Positions 16,573 to 25,176 of a stretch of 64,000 nucleotides of DNA are shown here, one piece after another; positions within the stretch are counted from its first letter, which is position 1, and each line of letters starts with the position of its first letter. A program made the position numbers and the translations under genes. The stretch covers positions 41,950 through 105,949 of the forward strand of contig CALYTI010000005.1 of NCBI GenBank assembly GCA_945487035.1. The letters run 5' to 3'. Source of the stretch: an uncultured Bacteroidales bacterium (GTDB lineage Bacteria; Bacteroidota; Bacteroidia; Bacteroidales; UBA932). The notes under the pieces were generated by a model that had not been told where the DNA came from, did no database searches, and was given only the letters and a program-made list of their open reading frames with translations.

Positions 16573-19289
16573 ATCTTGTTTTCTCTGATGAATATTTCTT
16601 TGAGGAAACGTCCGGTTACGGACGCTTTGTCTTCCGCTATTTGTTCCGGGGTGCCGGTAGCGATTACCTGCCCACCCTTTCGACCCCCTTCGGGGCCCAT
16701 GTCTATGAGGTAGTCCACGCTCTTGAGTACATCCAGGTTGTGTTCTATTATGATTACCGTGTTGCCCTGGTCAACCAGCTTCTGGAGCACTTCCATCAAG
16801 GTCTTGATGTCCTGGGAGTGGAGCCCGGTGGTAGGCTCGTCAAGCATGTAGAGAGTGTTGCCGGTGGCTTTGCGGAAAAGTTCCGCGGCAAGTTTCATCC
16901 TCTGGCTCTCTCCTCCCGAAAGGGTGACGCAGGACTGGCCGAGATGGATGTATCCCAGGCCCACGTCCAGCAGGGCCTTGAGCTTGGGAGCGATTTTGGG
17001 ATGGGTCTTGAAGAACTCGTAGGCCTCTTCGACGGACATCTCCAGCACATCATTGATGTTTTTGCCCTTGTAGCGCACTGCAAGGGTGTCTTCCTTGTAT
17101 CTCTTGCCCCCGCAGGCATCGCACTGGACATTGACCGAAGGCAGGAAATTCATCTCTATCACCTTGATGCCGGCTCCCTTGCACTCCTCGCAGCGGCCAC
17201 CTTCGACATTGAAGGAGAAGCGCCCGGCCTTGAAGCCGCGCACCTTGGCGTCCTGAGTCTGCTCGAAAAGGGCGCGGATGTCGCTCCATACGCCGGTGAA
17301 AGTGGCAGGATTGGAGCGCGGGCTGCGGCCTATGGGGCTCTGGTCCACCTCCACCACCTTGTCAATGTTTTCAATGCCTAGAAGCTCATCGTAGGGCAGA
17401 GGCTTCTGGGCGAGATGATAGAACTTGCCCTTGAGTATGGGCATCAGGGTCTCGTTTATCAGGGTGGATTTGCCGCTGCCGGACACTCCGCTGATGCCCA
17501 CGAGGCAGCCCAGAGGGAAATCCACATCTATGTTTTTCAGGTTGTTGCCGCGGGCTCCCTTCAGAGTGAGGAAACGCCCGCTGCCGGGACGGCGCTGCTG
17601 CGGAACGGCCACAGCGCTGCCGAGTTGTCTGGCAGGGCCGCAGTAGCAGAGCTCTCCACCCTTCTCCCCCGCTCCCGGTCCTATGTCCACTATCCAGTCG
17701 GCGGCGAGCATGGTCTCTTCGTCGTGCTCGACCACAATCACCGTGTTGCCCTCGTCGCGCAGCTTCCTGATGGAAGCGAGCAGCTTGCGGTTGTCCTTCT
17801 GGTGAAGGCCTATGGACGGCTCGTCGAGTATGTAGATTACGTTCACCAGCCTGGAGCCTATCTGGGTGGCGAGGCGTATGCGCTGGCTTTCTCCTCCGGA
17901 AAGGGAGGCGGTAGGGCGGTCGAGGGTGAGGTACTCCAGGCCCACATCCAGCAGGAACTGCACCCTGTCGCTGAGTTCCTTGAGCACATCGTGCGCGACG
18001 GCGGCAGCCTTGCCGCTGAGCTTGCCTTCCAGAGAGTCAACCCAGGCCTTGAGCTCGGTCATTTCCATCGCGCTTACCTCGGCTATAGTCCTGCCGTCGA
18101 TCTTGAAGCAGTTGGTCTCTTCGCGAAGGCGGGTGCCGTGACAGACGGGGCATACCACCTTCTCGTCTATGTCATCCACCACTCCCGGCCAGGTAACCAT
18201 CTCTGTCTGAAGCCCTTCGCCTATACGGAAATAATCATCCGAGCCGAAGACCAGAAGGCTCACGGCCTCGTCCGGCAGTTCCTCTATCGGATCGTAAAGG
18301 GAAAATCCGAGCTTTCGGGCTATGGCGCGGACTATTTCGAACTTGCGGGTCTGACGGAGCTTGCCCAGAGGCACGATGCCGCCGTCCGCTACACTTTTGC
18401 CGCGGTCGGGGATGATTGTGTCCATGTCGACATCCACTATCATCCCGAGGCCCTTGCAGTGAGGGCAGTAGCCTTCAGGGGAATTGAAGGAGAAGCTGTG
18501 CGGAGCAGGGTCGCGCAGGGACACTCCGCTTTCCGGATCTATCAGATGCTTTGAGAAATGCCTCAGCTCCCCTGTTTCGAAGTCAAGCACAGCCACTGAG
18601 CCCTTTCCAACGCCCAGGGCATTGGAGACTGAATTGCGCACCCTCAGGGTGTCCCCCTCTTCGGGTTTGAGCTTGTCCACGACAAGCTCTATGAAATGGT
18701 TTTTGTAGCGGTCCAGCTGCTCGACTTCGGCCAGTTCGCAAATCTCGCCGTCAATTCGTATCTGGGTGTAACCCTTGCGGCGCATTGTGTCGAAGAGCTC
18801 GCGGTAATGGCCCTTTCGGCCCCTGACCAGGGGCGCCAGGAGCAGGCACTTGCGGCCCTCGTACTCTCTCAGTATCAGTTCCACGATTTTTTCGTCGGTG
18901 TAGCGCACCATCTCCTTGCCCGTGACGGGAGAGTAGGCGGTGGATGCGCGGGCGAAGAGCAGGCGCAGGAAATCCGAGATTTCGGTTATGGTGCCGACTG
19001 TGGAACGCGGGTTGGTGCCCGTGGTTTTCTGTTCTATTGCAATGATGGGGCTGAGCCCTTCTATGCTTTCGACCTTGGGCTTTTCGAGTATTCCTATGAA
19101 ATGCTTGGCATAGGGGGACAGGGTGTTGAGATAGCGCCTCTGCCCTTCGGCGTAGATGGTGTCGAAGGCGAGAGATGATTTGCCGCTGCCGCTCAACCCG
19201 GTGATAACCGTGAACTTGTGACGCGGTATGTCCACGTCAATACCCTTGAGATTATGAGCCGAAGCTCCCCTGATTTTGATGTACTCCAT
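16569..19289 (-). CDS. uvrA: UvrA-family excinuclease ATPase subunit
   Basis: This is the DNA damage recognition ATPase of nucleotide excision repair, 906 aa with two ABC ATPase halves. Seen: Walker A GLSGSGKSSLAF, first signature LSGGESQRIRLATQIGS with ILDEPSIGLHQ, second Walker A GVSGSGKSTLI, second signature LSGGESQRMKLA with MLDEPTTGLH. The C-terminal zinc finger CEECKGAG...CDACGG is complete. The first zinc finger has only the CPHC pair; the usual preceding CxxC is replaced by HFSKHLIDPESG. The protein is somewhat shorter than E. coli UvrA (940). These features may point to a UvrA paralog rather than the only copy. It is translationally coupled to the GH3 gene. Confidence 0.93.
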   Translation of the reverse strand: MEYIKIRGASAHNLKGIDVDIPRHKFTVITGLSGSGKSSLAFDTIYAEGQRRYLNTLSPYAKHFIGILEKPKVESIEGLSPIIAIEQKTTGTNPRSTVGTITEISDFLRLLFARASTAYSPVTGKEMVRYTDEKIVELILREYEGRKCLLLAPLVRGRKGHYRELFDTMRRKGYTQIRIDGEICELAEVEQLDRYKNHFIELVVDKLKPEEGDTLRVRNSVSNALGVGKGSVAVLDFETGELRHFSKHLIDPESGVSLRDPAPHSFSFNSPEGYCPHCKGLGMIVDVDMDTIIPDRGKSVADGGIVPLGKLRQTRKFEIVRAIARKLGFSLYDPIEELPDEAVSLLVFGSDDYFRIGEGLQTEMVTWPGVVDDIDEKVVCPVCHGTRLREETNCFKIDGRTIAEVSAMEMTELKAWVDSLEGKLSGKAAAVAHDVLKELSDRVQFLLDVGLEYLTLDRPTASLSGGESQRIRLATQIGSRLVNVIYILDEPSIGLHQKDNRKLLASIRKLRDEGNTVIVVEHDEETMLAADWIVDIGPGAGEKGGELCYCGPARQLGSAVAVPQQRRPGSGRFLTLKGARGNNLKNIDVDFPLGCLVGISGVSGSGKSTLINETLMPILKGKFYHLAQKPLPYDELLGIENIDKVVEVDQSPIGRSPRSNPATFTGVWSDIRALFEQTQDAKVRGFKAGRFSFNVEGGRCEECKGAGIKVIEMNFLPSVNVQCDACGGKRYKEDTLAVRYKGKNINDVLEMSVEEAYEFFKTHPKIAPKLKALLDVGLGYIHLGQSCVTLSGGESQRMKLAAELFRKATGNTLYMLDEPTTGLHSQDIKTLMEVLQKLVDQGNTVIIIEHNLDVLKSVDYLIDMGPEGGRKGGQVIATGTPEQIAEDKASVTGRFLKEIFIRENKI

Positions 19290-19312
19290 AGCGCCCCTTC
19301 AGAACAGAGTTC

Positions 19313-19343
19313 CAAAGTTAACTATTTTTGACTCTTCATCAAA
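19313..19343 (-). promoter_or_regulatory. Bacteroidetes promoter of uvrA
   Basis: Read on the minus strand, TTTG is followed after exactly 19 bases by TAACTTTG, matching the -33/-7 consensus. The -33 box overlaps the stop codon of the upstream CotH gene, so uvrA can be expressed independently of it. Confidence 0.75.
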
Positions 19344-20934
19344 GTGCAAGTATATGGTTGTTCATCCAGGCAAGGCGTTTGGTGTAGTTCTCCAGCAGCC
19401 AATCGACCTCTCCCTTGTATGAGCCGGTTACCTTGTAATTAGGCCATACATAGGTGTTGAGTATGTTCCAGCGGCTGAAATTGCGCGCCGGAGCCTCCCC
19501 CATTATCTTCACTTCATCCTCTATCCACTGCGGGATGGTCTGCAGCTGCGGATAGACCTCCTTCCAGCGTGCCTTTACCTCGCTGACGAAGTTCGGGTCC
19601 ATGAAGAGGCGGTAGTACCATCCGTGGTAGCGGCCGTTGCAGCCCTGGTCCTTGATCCACCATCCTTCCCAAGGCTTGAGGCCGTCGCCGTAATAGTCGC
19701 AGTTGCCCATGGAGATGTCGAAATCCCAGACGAAATACATTTCCAGCTTGCCGTCTTTCGGGAGAGTGAGGTAGCTGCTCTTGCGCAGGTTTCCGTCAAC
19801 GTTTTTGGTAAGTTCCTGGATGATGAAGTAGTCTATGAAGGAGGCCTTGTCGATGTACTGGCTGTACACCTTGGTGAATTCCTTGTTCCAGAGAGCCGTT
19901 TCGAAGTCCCTGAAGAACTGCTTTGCGAAGTCGATCTGCTCCTGAGTCGGCTCATCCGGGTCGGAAAACATCATAGGGCAGCCGTGGTCGGTCCACCAGC
20001 AGACAATTTCGTCCTGCTGCTGTTCGATTTCAAAAAGTATGTCTCCGGCATCGACATCTATGTTCACACGCTCGGATGAGACTTTCTTGTGCTCGCAGAA
20101 ATTGTATACTCCGTCATATCTTCCGTTCAGATATACTTCCACCGGGACCATCTTCGGGGTCCAGCTGAAGCCGAGCCTGCGGGAGATTTCCATTGCGGTG
20201 AGGTTGCGCACAAGGGATTTGTCGCAGTAGTTGGCAAGCAGGCACCACTCTTTGTCGCTGGACATGTCAAAGAGGCGTGCCTTTTCGTCGAGTTTGATTT
20301 TGTAAGGCTTCTTCGGCATTCCCCAGGTGGAGTTGCCGCGGCCGCGTATGCGCATAGTGGCGCTGAACTCTTCCGTTTTCCAGAATTTGTGGTCCGGGTC
20401 CTTGATTACTATCTTTCCGGTTTTGTATTCTTCCTTGCTGTAGATGCCGCCGCCGTCATCCGTGGTCAGATAGACCTTGGGGATGTCGCAGAATTTGTAG
20501 ACGAAGACATTTCCGTTGCTGACATAGACTCTCAGGTCAGCTCCTTCGGCGTAGGTGATGTAGAATGGGATGGCCTGAGAATCAAGCAGTTTGTCATCCT
20601 TTGGGATTTTCGTGGAGACGCCTCCCACCATCCAGCACCCTTGTGAATCGACGGCGGTGACTTTCGGACTTGAGCCGCTGACATCCTCTATGAAAATGTT
20701 CTCAAGGCTCATCGCCGCGGTAAACGGCTGGTTGGGACCTCCGTCGAAAGCAACGCGTATGCTGTCCGTGCTTACAGAGAGTTCAGAGTACCCGTACCCT
20801 GCGGCGTAGGCAGTCTGGAAACGGGAATAGCCTTCCGGCTGCTGAGGTTTGTAGTTGTCCGCTGAGGGATCTAACTGGTCACATCCCGTCATAAGGACTG
20901 CCAGAAGTAACAGTATCTTGAAAAATTGCTTCAT
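19339..20934 (-). CDS. CotH kinase-family lipoprotein
   Basis: This 531-aa predicted surface lipoprotein contains a CotH domain. The signal is MKQFFKILLLLAVLMTGC; the ORF track extends 55 codons upstream into non-coding sequence, so I use the ATG at 20934. An N-terminal beta-rich region (about 30-150) precedes the CotH core: RIRGRGNSTWGMPKKPYKIK, DKEWCLLANYCDKSLVRN and VPVEVYLNGRYDGVYNFCEH, and the downstream FVWDFDISMGNCDYYGD. CotH proteins are atypical kinases of secreted proteins in Bacillus; in Bacteroidetes their substrates are mostly unknown. It is monocistronic by position. Confidence 0.88.
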   Translation of the reverse strand: MKQFFKILLLLAVLMTGCDQLDPSADNYKPQQPEGYSRFQTAYAAGYGYSELSVSTDSIRVAFDGGPNQPFTAAMSLENIFIEDVSGSSPKVTAVDSQGCWMVGGVSTKIPKDDKLLDSQAIPFYITYAEGADLRVYVSNGNVFVYKFCDIPKVYLTTDDGGGIYSKEEYKTGKIVIKDPDHKFWKTEEFSATMRIRGRGNSTWGMPKKPYKIKLDEKARLFDMSSDKEWCLLANYCDKSLVRNLTAMEISRRLGFSWTPKMVPVEVYLNGRYDGVYNFCEHKKVSSERVNIDVDAGDILFEIEQQQDEIVCWWTDHGCPMMFSDPDEPTQEQIDFAKQFFRDFETALWNKEFTKVYSQYIDKASFIDYFIIQELTKNVDGNLRKSSYLTLPKDGKLEMYFVWDFDISMGNCDYYGDGLKPWEGWWIKDQGCNGRYHGWYYRLFMDPNFVSEVKARWKEVYPQLQTIPQWIEDEVKIMGEAPARNFSRWNILNTYVWPNYKVTGSYKGEVDWLLENYTKRLAWMNNHILAL

Positions 20935-21033
20935 ATATGTGGTTTCCGTTCTTTCCGGCTGCAAGGTACGAATAATTTTCCAAGCAATTGCATTTATTAC
21001 AGCAAGCCTCCCATATACAGAGGAAAATATATT

Positions 21034-21082
21034 ACACCATTCCAAGGGTTTGATATGGCACATAAATACACCATTCCAAGGG
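21034..21082. repeat. Two direct copies of ACACCATTCCAAGGG between cotH and eamA
   Basis: The 15-mer occurs at 21034-21048 and 21068-21082, 34 bases apart, in the 226-base divergent gap. A third related string, GGGATTATA, is also repeated just downstream. Direct repeats at this spacing can be regulator half sites or simple duplications; function unknown. Confidence 0.5.
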
Positions 21083-21130
21083 ATAAATGCAAACGGCATT
21101 GGGATTATATGGGATTATAGTTGAATTTGC

Positions 21131-21139
21131 TAAATTTGC
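21131..21139 (+). promoter_or_regulatory. -7 box TAAATTTGC for the eamA-recO unit
   Basis: A perfect TAnnTTTGC match lies 22 bases before the EamA ATG. It gives a plausible short leader for the two-gene transcript. Confidence 0.55.
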
Positions 21140-21160
21140 AGTTTCATTACCGTCTTCATT

Positions 21161-22021
21161 ATGTGGCTGTATCTGGCATTGGGTTCCGCGTTTCTTCTTG
21201 GTCTGTATGATGTGGCCAAGAAGCAGGCCGTAAGCAAAAACGGAGTCCTGAGCGTACTGCTGCTCGCAACCGCCCTCTCTACCCTGCTGCTCAGCCCCTG
21301 CCTGTTCATTTACAAGGGCACTCTGTCAGAGCATCTTGCGCTGATGCTAAAGGCTGTGATAGTCACTACCGCATGGATTTCCGGAATGGTGGGACTGAAA
21401 CTGCTGCCGATTACCACAGCCTCGATGATAAAGGCTTCGCGCCCCTTCTTCGTGGTGCTGCTTTCAATTCTGATTTTCGGAGAGCGCCTCAACTGGCAGC
21501 AATGGACGGGAGTAGGGCTCGCGCTGCTGAGCCTCACCCTGCTCTCGCTAGGCAGCCGCAGCGAGAGCGGAAGTCCTTCCTACAGCAAGGGAGTGACGGC
21601 AATGGTGATTTCCGTTGTTGCCGGAGTGGGCAGCGCCCTATATGACAAAGTCATAATGAGCACCCTGCAGCTGCATCCGCTTTTCGTGCAGAGCTGGAGC
21701 AATTTCTATATAGTCATATGCCTTGCTCTTTGCATTGCGCTGCGGCTGCTTGCGGGCAGGCGCGAGAGTACTCCGCTGCGCTGGGACTGGACTCTGCTGC
21801 TGATAGCGGTGCTCATTACAGCGGCAGATATGCTATATTTTGTTGCACTGCGCCAGGAAGGTGCGCTGCTCTCCGTCATTTCGCTTCTGCGACGCTGCGC
21901 CGTAATTGTAACATTTGCCGTAGGCGCAATATTTTTCAAGGAAAAGAAAATCAAGGCCAAGGCCTTCGACCTTGCGATTCTGCTTGCGGGTATGGTCTTC
22001 CTTCTGCTCGGTTCGCGATGA
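21161..22021 (+). CDS. EamA/DMT-family inner-membrane transporter
   Basis: This 286-aa permease of the drug/metabolite transporter superfamily shows about ten hydrophobic helices in two EamA repeats (for example LYLALGSAFLLGLYDVAKKQAV at the start and ILIFGERLNWQQWTGVGLAL at the end of the first repeat; the second ends FFKEKKIKAKAFDLAILLAGM). Substrate is unknown; exporters of metabolites or amino acids are common in the family. The stop codon overlaps the recO start (ATGA), so the two are co-translated. Confidence 0.9.
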   Translation: MWLYLALGSAFLLGLYDVAKKQAVSKNGVLSVLLLATALSTLLLSPCLFIYKGTLSEHLALMLKAVIVTTAWISGMVGLKLLPITTASMIKASRPFFVVLLSILIFGERLNWQQWTGVGLALLSLTLLSLGSRSESGSPSYSKGVTAMVISVVAGVGSALYDKVIMSTLQLHPLFVQSWSNFYIVICLALCIALRLLAGRRESTPLRWDWTLLLIAVLITAADMLYFVALRQEGALLSVISLLRRCAVIVTFAVGAIFFKEKKIKAKAFDLAILLAGMVFLLLGSR

Positions 22022-22668
22022 GACAGAGCCTCGAATTCATAGTGCTTGCCGCTACGAAGGTGGGCGAAAGCTCGATGGTCCTGCATACGCTAAGCTCCGG
22101 GTTCGGCAGGCGCAGCTTCATCTGCTCCGTGGGCAAGAGCACGCCGACGGCGCTGTTCCAGCCGCTGAGCATACTCAGCGGAGTATATACCGAAAACACC
22201 AAGTCGGAACTATGGCGTCTGGGGAGCCTGAGGGCGGAGTATCCCTTGCTTGGCGTGCGCACAAGCGTGGGGAAGAACGCTATGACTATGTTTCTGGGAG
22301 AGGTGCTGTTCCGCGCGCTGCGTGACGGGGTGAACGAAGAGGGACTGTACGAATGGCTGAGGGGGAGCCTGCTGACCCTTGATGCCCTGGATGGTGATTG
22401 GGCAAATTTTCACCTGCGCTTCCTGCTGGAGCTGTGCGGCGCGCTGGGGTTCAGCCCAACGATTCAGGACCTGGCGCCTTTTGTGGGAGAGCGCTACTCT
22501 CAGGTTAGCAATCTGCTAAGTTTGAGTTATGAGGAGAGCCTGCTGCTGCCGCTGAGCGGGGAAATGCGCAACGAAATCGCCGGGATGCTTCTCGATTACC
22601 TCGGCTTTCACCTCGAAATGAACCTGAACATCCGCTCGCTGCGCGTTCTGCGGGAGTTGTTCGGGTAA
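22018..22668 (+). CDS. recO: DNA repair protein RecO
   Basis: RecO loads RecA at gaps together with RecF/RecR. The 216-aa protein begins MRQSLEFIVLAATKVGESSMVLHTLSS, matching the N-terminal OB fold of RecO (residues 1-80), followed by the helical C-terminal domain. The ORF track extends upstream inside eamA; the ATGA overlap at 22018 is the natural start. The last codons (IRSLRVLRELFG) and the sequence beyond the stop recur at 32.9 and 37.6 kb, which marks this gene end as an insertion site for the neighbouring island. Confidence 0.88.
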   Translation: MRQSLEFIVLAATKVGESSMVLHTLSSGFGRRSFICSVGKSTPTALFQPLSILSGVYTENTKSELWRLGSLRAEYPLLGVRTSVGKNAMTMFLGEVLFRALRDGVNEEGLYEWLRGSLLTLDALDGDWANFHLRFLLELCGALGFSPTIQDLAPFVGERYSQVSNLLSLSYEESLLLPLSGEMRNEIAGMLLDYLGFHLEMNLNIRSLRVLRELFG

Positions 22669-22710
22669 GGTTCCAACACCTTGCTGGCTAATGCCCACTG
22701 GTAATTTCCT
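22615..22710 (+). repeat. Island boundary copy 1: recO 3' end plus downstream block A
   Basis: The string from GAAATGAACCTGAACATCCG through the recO stop and on through GGTTCCAACACC, TTGCTGGCTAATGCCCACTGG and TTTCCT is the intact copy of a sequence repeated at 32910 and 37564 (with recO tail) and at 28339 (block A only). It reads as the left attachment side of the island. Confidence 0.8.
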
Positions 22711-22781
22711 GATGTGACAGATCAGGAGCTAAAAGTGCGTGGAAGGCCGTTTTTCATCCTGATGTGACACATCAGGAAAAC
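22704..22781. repeat. Palindromic repeat family B, copy 1
   Basis: A unit of about 77 bases flanked by two small palindromes, TCCTGATGTGACAGATCAGGA and TCCTGATGTGACACATCAGGA (10-base arms, 1-base centre), around a body GCTAAAAGTGCGTGGAAGGCCG. The whole unit is also an inverted repeat. Related copies occur at 23016, 23132 and 28373, and shortened ones at 32988 and 37651. Confidence 0.8.
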
Positions 22782-22845
22782 AGGGATGGGCCACAGTGAC
22801 CACCGGGAAGAGCAACACAGGGGCGGGAAGTGCCTTGTACCAAAA

Positions 22846-22982
22846 CGTTTGGTGACGAATGTGCCCTGCAGGGCCTTCCAGAGGGGGTGGTTTCACCAAA
22901 CGCGGCAAAATTGGCGAGTTTGGTGACGAATGTGCCTTGCAGGCCTCTCTAGGGGGGTACTTTCACCAAACGATTTGGAACA
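22846..22982. repeat. Twin-hairpin repeat family D (arms CGTTTGGTGA)
   Basis: Two tandem hairpins, 22846-22902 and 22918-22982. Each has arms (C)GTTTGGTGA / TCACCAAAC(G) around a GC-rich body (TGTGCCYTGCAGG). The outer flanks also pair (TTGTACCAAAACG / CGATTTGGAACAA). A homologous twin element with different but still complementary arms lies at 37749-37896 in the opposite orientation. Confidence 0.8.
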
Positions 22983-23015
22983 ACTGTCATAAGAGCACAA
23001 CAAGGCATTCAGGCA

Positions 23016-23092
23016 GTTCCCGACGTTACACGTCCGGAGCTAAAAGTGCCTGGGAGGCCTATTTTCTTCCTAACGTGTAACGTCAGGAAAAC
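23016..23092. repeat. Palindromic repeat family B, copy 2
   Basis: This variant has flanks TCCCGACGTTACACGTCCGGA and TTCCTAACGTGTAACGTCAGGAA around the same body (GCTAAAAGTGCCTGGGAGGCC). Palindrome cores changed from TGATGTG to GACGT while pairing is largely kept. Confidence 0.7.
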
Positions 23093-23131
23093 CGGAAAGT
23101 GCCACTAAAGGGCCTGGAAGGCACATTGGCA

Positions 23132-23210
23132 ATTTCCTGACGTGACAGGTCAGGAGCAAAACTAGCGTGGGAGACCGTTTTTCATCCTAACGTGTAACGT
23201 CAGGAAAACG
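23132..23210. repeat. Palindromic repeat family B, copy 3
   Basis: Flanks TTTCCTGACGTGACAGGTCAGGA and TCCTAACGTGTAACGTCAGGAAAA surround GCAAAACTAGCGTGGGAGACCG. It is closest to the copy at 28373 and runs directly into element C. Confidence 0.75.
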
Positions 23211-23264
23211 GGAAGTGTCGTCAGCCGTAGCAAGCACGATTAGGACACACTCGATGAAACACTA
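23211..23264 (+). repeat. Element C, left-facing end of module 1
   Basis: GCAAGCACGATTAGGACACACTCGATGAAACACTACC is repeated with few changes at 33031-33070. Its end CTCGATGAAACACTACC reappears in inverted orientation near 28287 (degenerate) and at 37398, so C behaves like a terminal inverted repeat around the module cargo. Confidence 0.65.
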
Positions 23265-23300
23265 CCGTCACCCGGGAAGAAGGATATAGGAATGTCACAT

Positions 23301-23349
23301 AAAAAGTCAGCCAAAACCACGCAAAAGTGTTGATTTTGGCTGACTTTTT
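23301..23349. repeat. Hairpin upstream of the AAA ATPase gene
   Basis: A perfect 16-base stem, AAAAAGTCAGCCAAAA / TTTTGGCTGACTTTTT, with a 17-base loop. Its reverse complement closely matches the hairpin downstream of the gene at 24863, so the two form an inverted pair around a single gene. It would also work as a terminator. Confidence 0.8.
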
Positions 23350-23370
23350 TGATGCATAAAATATATTAAT

Positions 23371-23379
23371 TATATTTGC
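23371..23379 (+). promoter_or_regulatory. -7 box TATATTTGC of the AAA ATPase gene
   Basis: A perfect TAnnTTTG match 21 bases upstream of the ATG at 23401, between the hairpin and the gene, giving the cassette its own promoter. Confidence 0.6.
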
Positions 23380-23400
23380 AATCAAGCAATTGTGTTTACA

Positions 23401-24849
23401 ATGAGAACAACTGACATTATAGGAAGAAAACCAGAACTTGAGACACTCAAGTATCTGTATGAGTCTCAGAAATCTGAGTTTCTTGCCATCTATGGAAGAC
23501 GCCGAGTCGGCAAGTCATTCCTGATTGAAGAGGCTTTTGAGGGTAGGATATCCTTTACTGCTGTCGGAATCTTCAAGAAAGACACCGACTCTTCCACATA
23601 CAAGAAGACACAGCTGGTGCATTTTCATGAGTGCTTGATCGAATACGGACTCAACCGTGAGGACACTCCTGTTCCTGATTCCTGGAGAGAGGCTTTCGCT
23701 CTTCTGAGGAAACTACTGTCCAGCAAGCGAGCCGGAAAGAAAGTCGTATTCCTTGACGAACTGCCTTGGCTTGCCGGTCCGCAGTCTTCTGAGCTTGTGG
23801 AGGAACTCGGCTGGTTCTGGAATGAGTGGGCAAGAAAGCAGAAGAACATATTTCTGATTGTCTGCGGATCATCCACCAGCTGGATGCTTGACAACGTAAT
23901 CAGGGATTATGGAGGACTCCACGCCCGCCTTACAGAAAAGATACACCTACAGCCGTTCTCTTTGAAGGAGTGCGAGGAATTCTTCTCCAAAAGAGGTTTC
24001 CATATGTCAAGGTATGAGATTGCATTATGCTACATGACCATCGGAGGAATCCCTTATTATATGGACAAGCTCAGGCCGAACAGAACCCTTGCAGAAAACA
24101 TCGACTCCGTATTTTATAACAGGAACGACGTTTCACAGGAGTTCAAGGATGTCTATACAGGTCTGTTCACTTCATCAGATAGATACATCGATATAGTAAA
24201 GGCACTCGGCAAGAAATTCTACGGAATGACACGAGCAGAAATCGAGAGCCATCTCAAGATTAAAGGCGGAGGAACGCTCAGCAAGATGCTTGACAACCTA
24301 ATTGAGTCAGGAATCATCAAGACTTACAAACGCTACGGTGAAGATAGAGTGACTACGGTATATCAGTTGAAGGATTTCTTCTCCCTGTTCTACCTGAGAT
24401 TCATTGAGGCATCATCGAAGTACACTCAGTGGCGCTCACTTCAGAGAACTCCCGCCTTCTTCACCTGGGCAGGAAACAGTTTCGAGCTGCTTGTTGCTGA
24501 ACACATCCCGCAATTGTGCGAGATCCTGCGAATCAAGGATCCAGCAGAATCATACTGCTGGACAGGCTGGACTCCTGATGAAAAGAACGTGCAGATCGAC
24601 CTTCTTATTCCTGCACCGATGGAGAGGACCGACTACCTATGCGAGATTAAGTTCTCGGAGAATACGTACAGTATCTCTGCAGACTACGAGGCCTCTTTGA
24701 GGAACAAGCTGGATGCCTTCATTAATTCGAAGCAGCACAAGAAGACCCATTCGCTTCAGCTTGTCATGGTAACTTCCTTCGGTCTAAGCAAATCAATTCA
24801 TAACGGCTCAGTAAACAGCATCATTTGTCTGGATCAGCTTTTCAACTAA
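23401..24849 (+). CDS. AAA ATPase with C-terminal DUF234-type nuclease-like domain
   Basis: This 482-aa protein of the archaeal-type ATPase/DUF234 family has Walker A YGRRRVGKSFLIEE near residue 35, Walker B KKVVFLDELPWL, and sensor region FLIVCGSSTSWM. A winged-helix-like part follows (GGTLSKMLDNLIESGIIKTYKRYG), then a C-terminal domain with FFSLFYLRF and VQIDLLIPAPMERTDYLCEIKFSE, resembling a restriction-endonuclease-like core (D...E-x-K). The track starts at a GTG (23392); ATG at 23401 is preferred. Cellular function of this family is unclear. It stands alone between two inverted hairpins, which suggests a mobile single-gene cassette. Confidence 0.85.
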   Translation: MRTTDIIGRKPELETLKYLYESQKSEFLAIYGRRRVGKSFLIEEAFEGRISFTAVGIFKKDTDSSTYKKTQLVHFHECLIEYGLNREDTPVPDSWREAFALLRKLLSSKRAGKKVVFLDELPWLAGPQSSELVEELGWFWNEWARKQKNIFLIVCGSSTSWMLDNVIRDYGGLHARLTEKIHLQPFSLKECEEFFSKRGFHMSRYEIALCYMTIGGIPYYMDKLRPNRTLAENIDSVFYNRNDVSQEFKDVYTGLFTSSDRYIDIVKALGKKFYGMTRAEIESHLKIKGGGTLSKMLDNLIESGIIKTYKRYGEDRVTTVYQLKDFFSLFYLRFIEASSKYTQWRSLQRTPAFFTWAGNSFELLVAEHIPQLCEILRIKDPAESYCWTGWTPDEKNVQIDLLIPAPMERTDYLCEIKFSENTYSISADYEASLRNKLDAFINSKQHKKTHSLQLVMVTSFGLSKSIHNGSVNSIICLDQLFN

Positions 24850-24862
24850 ATCACCTCACACC

Positions 24863-24902
24863 AAAAGTCAGCCAAAATCCACTTTTTAGCGTGATTTTGG
24901 CT
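24863..24902. repeat. Hairpin downstream of the AAA ATPase gene, inverted relative to 23301
   Basis: AAAAGTCAGCCAAAATC...ATTTTGGCT forms a stem of about 10 pairs. Its order matches the reverse complement of the upstream hairpin including part of the loop (CACTTTT.GCGTG). It starts 14 bases after the stop codon and may serve as terminator. Confidence 0.75.
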
Positions 24903-25176
24903 TCTCAACAACTGTTTTACGCTTGGAAGGCACGATTGTTCATAACTTTTTCACTTTTTCTGTATAGATTTTTCGTGCTCGTTCGTTTATTATATATATG
25001 CAAAATGAACGAGTTATGAATAAAGCCCATGTGGTCGCTTGAGGATGCCATGCTCTCTCTGAAGGAACTGTCGAAGCATTCTCGAAATGAGGGAATGCGA
25101 GGAACACGGCCATAAGCACCTGTATGGCGCTTGCAGAAATGCCAACAAAGTCTTAACTTTATGAAAACAACTATTT
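24903..25176. other. Gap between ATPase cassette and integrase remnant
   Basis: About 270 bases of AT-rich sequence. It includes an inverted repeat CTCGTTCGTTT / AAATGAACGAG around TATATATGC, and a 28-codon open frame from 25030 (MWSLEDAMLSLKELSKHSRN) with no recognisable family. I see no convincing gene; it looks like decayed mobile-element sequence. Confidence 0.4.

Noticed and set aside
22704-23210. CRISPR array
   Set aside because: The repeats are palindromic units of variable spacing and differing sequence, with no uniform repeat-spacer pattern and no cas genes.
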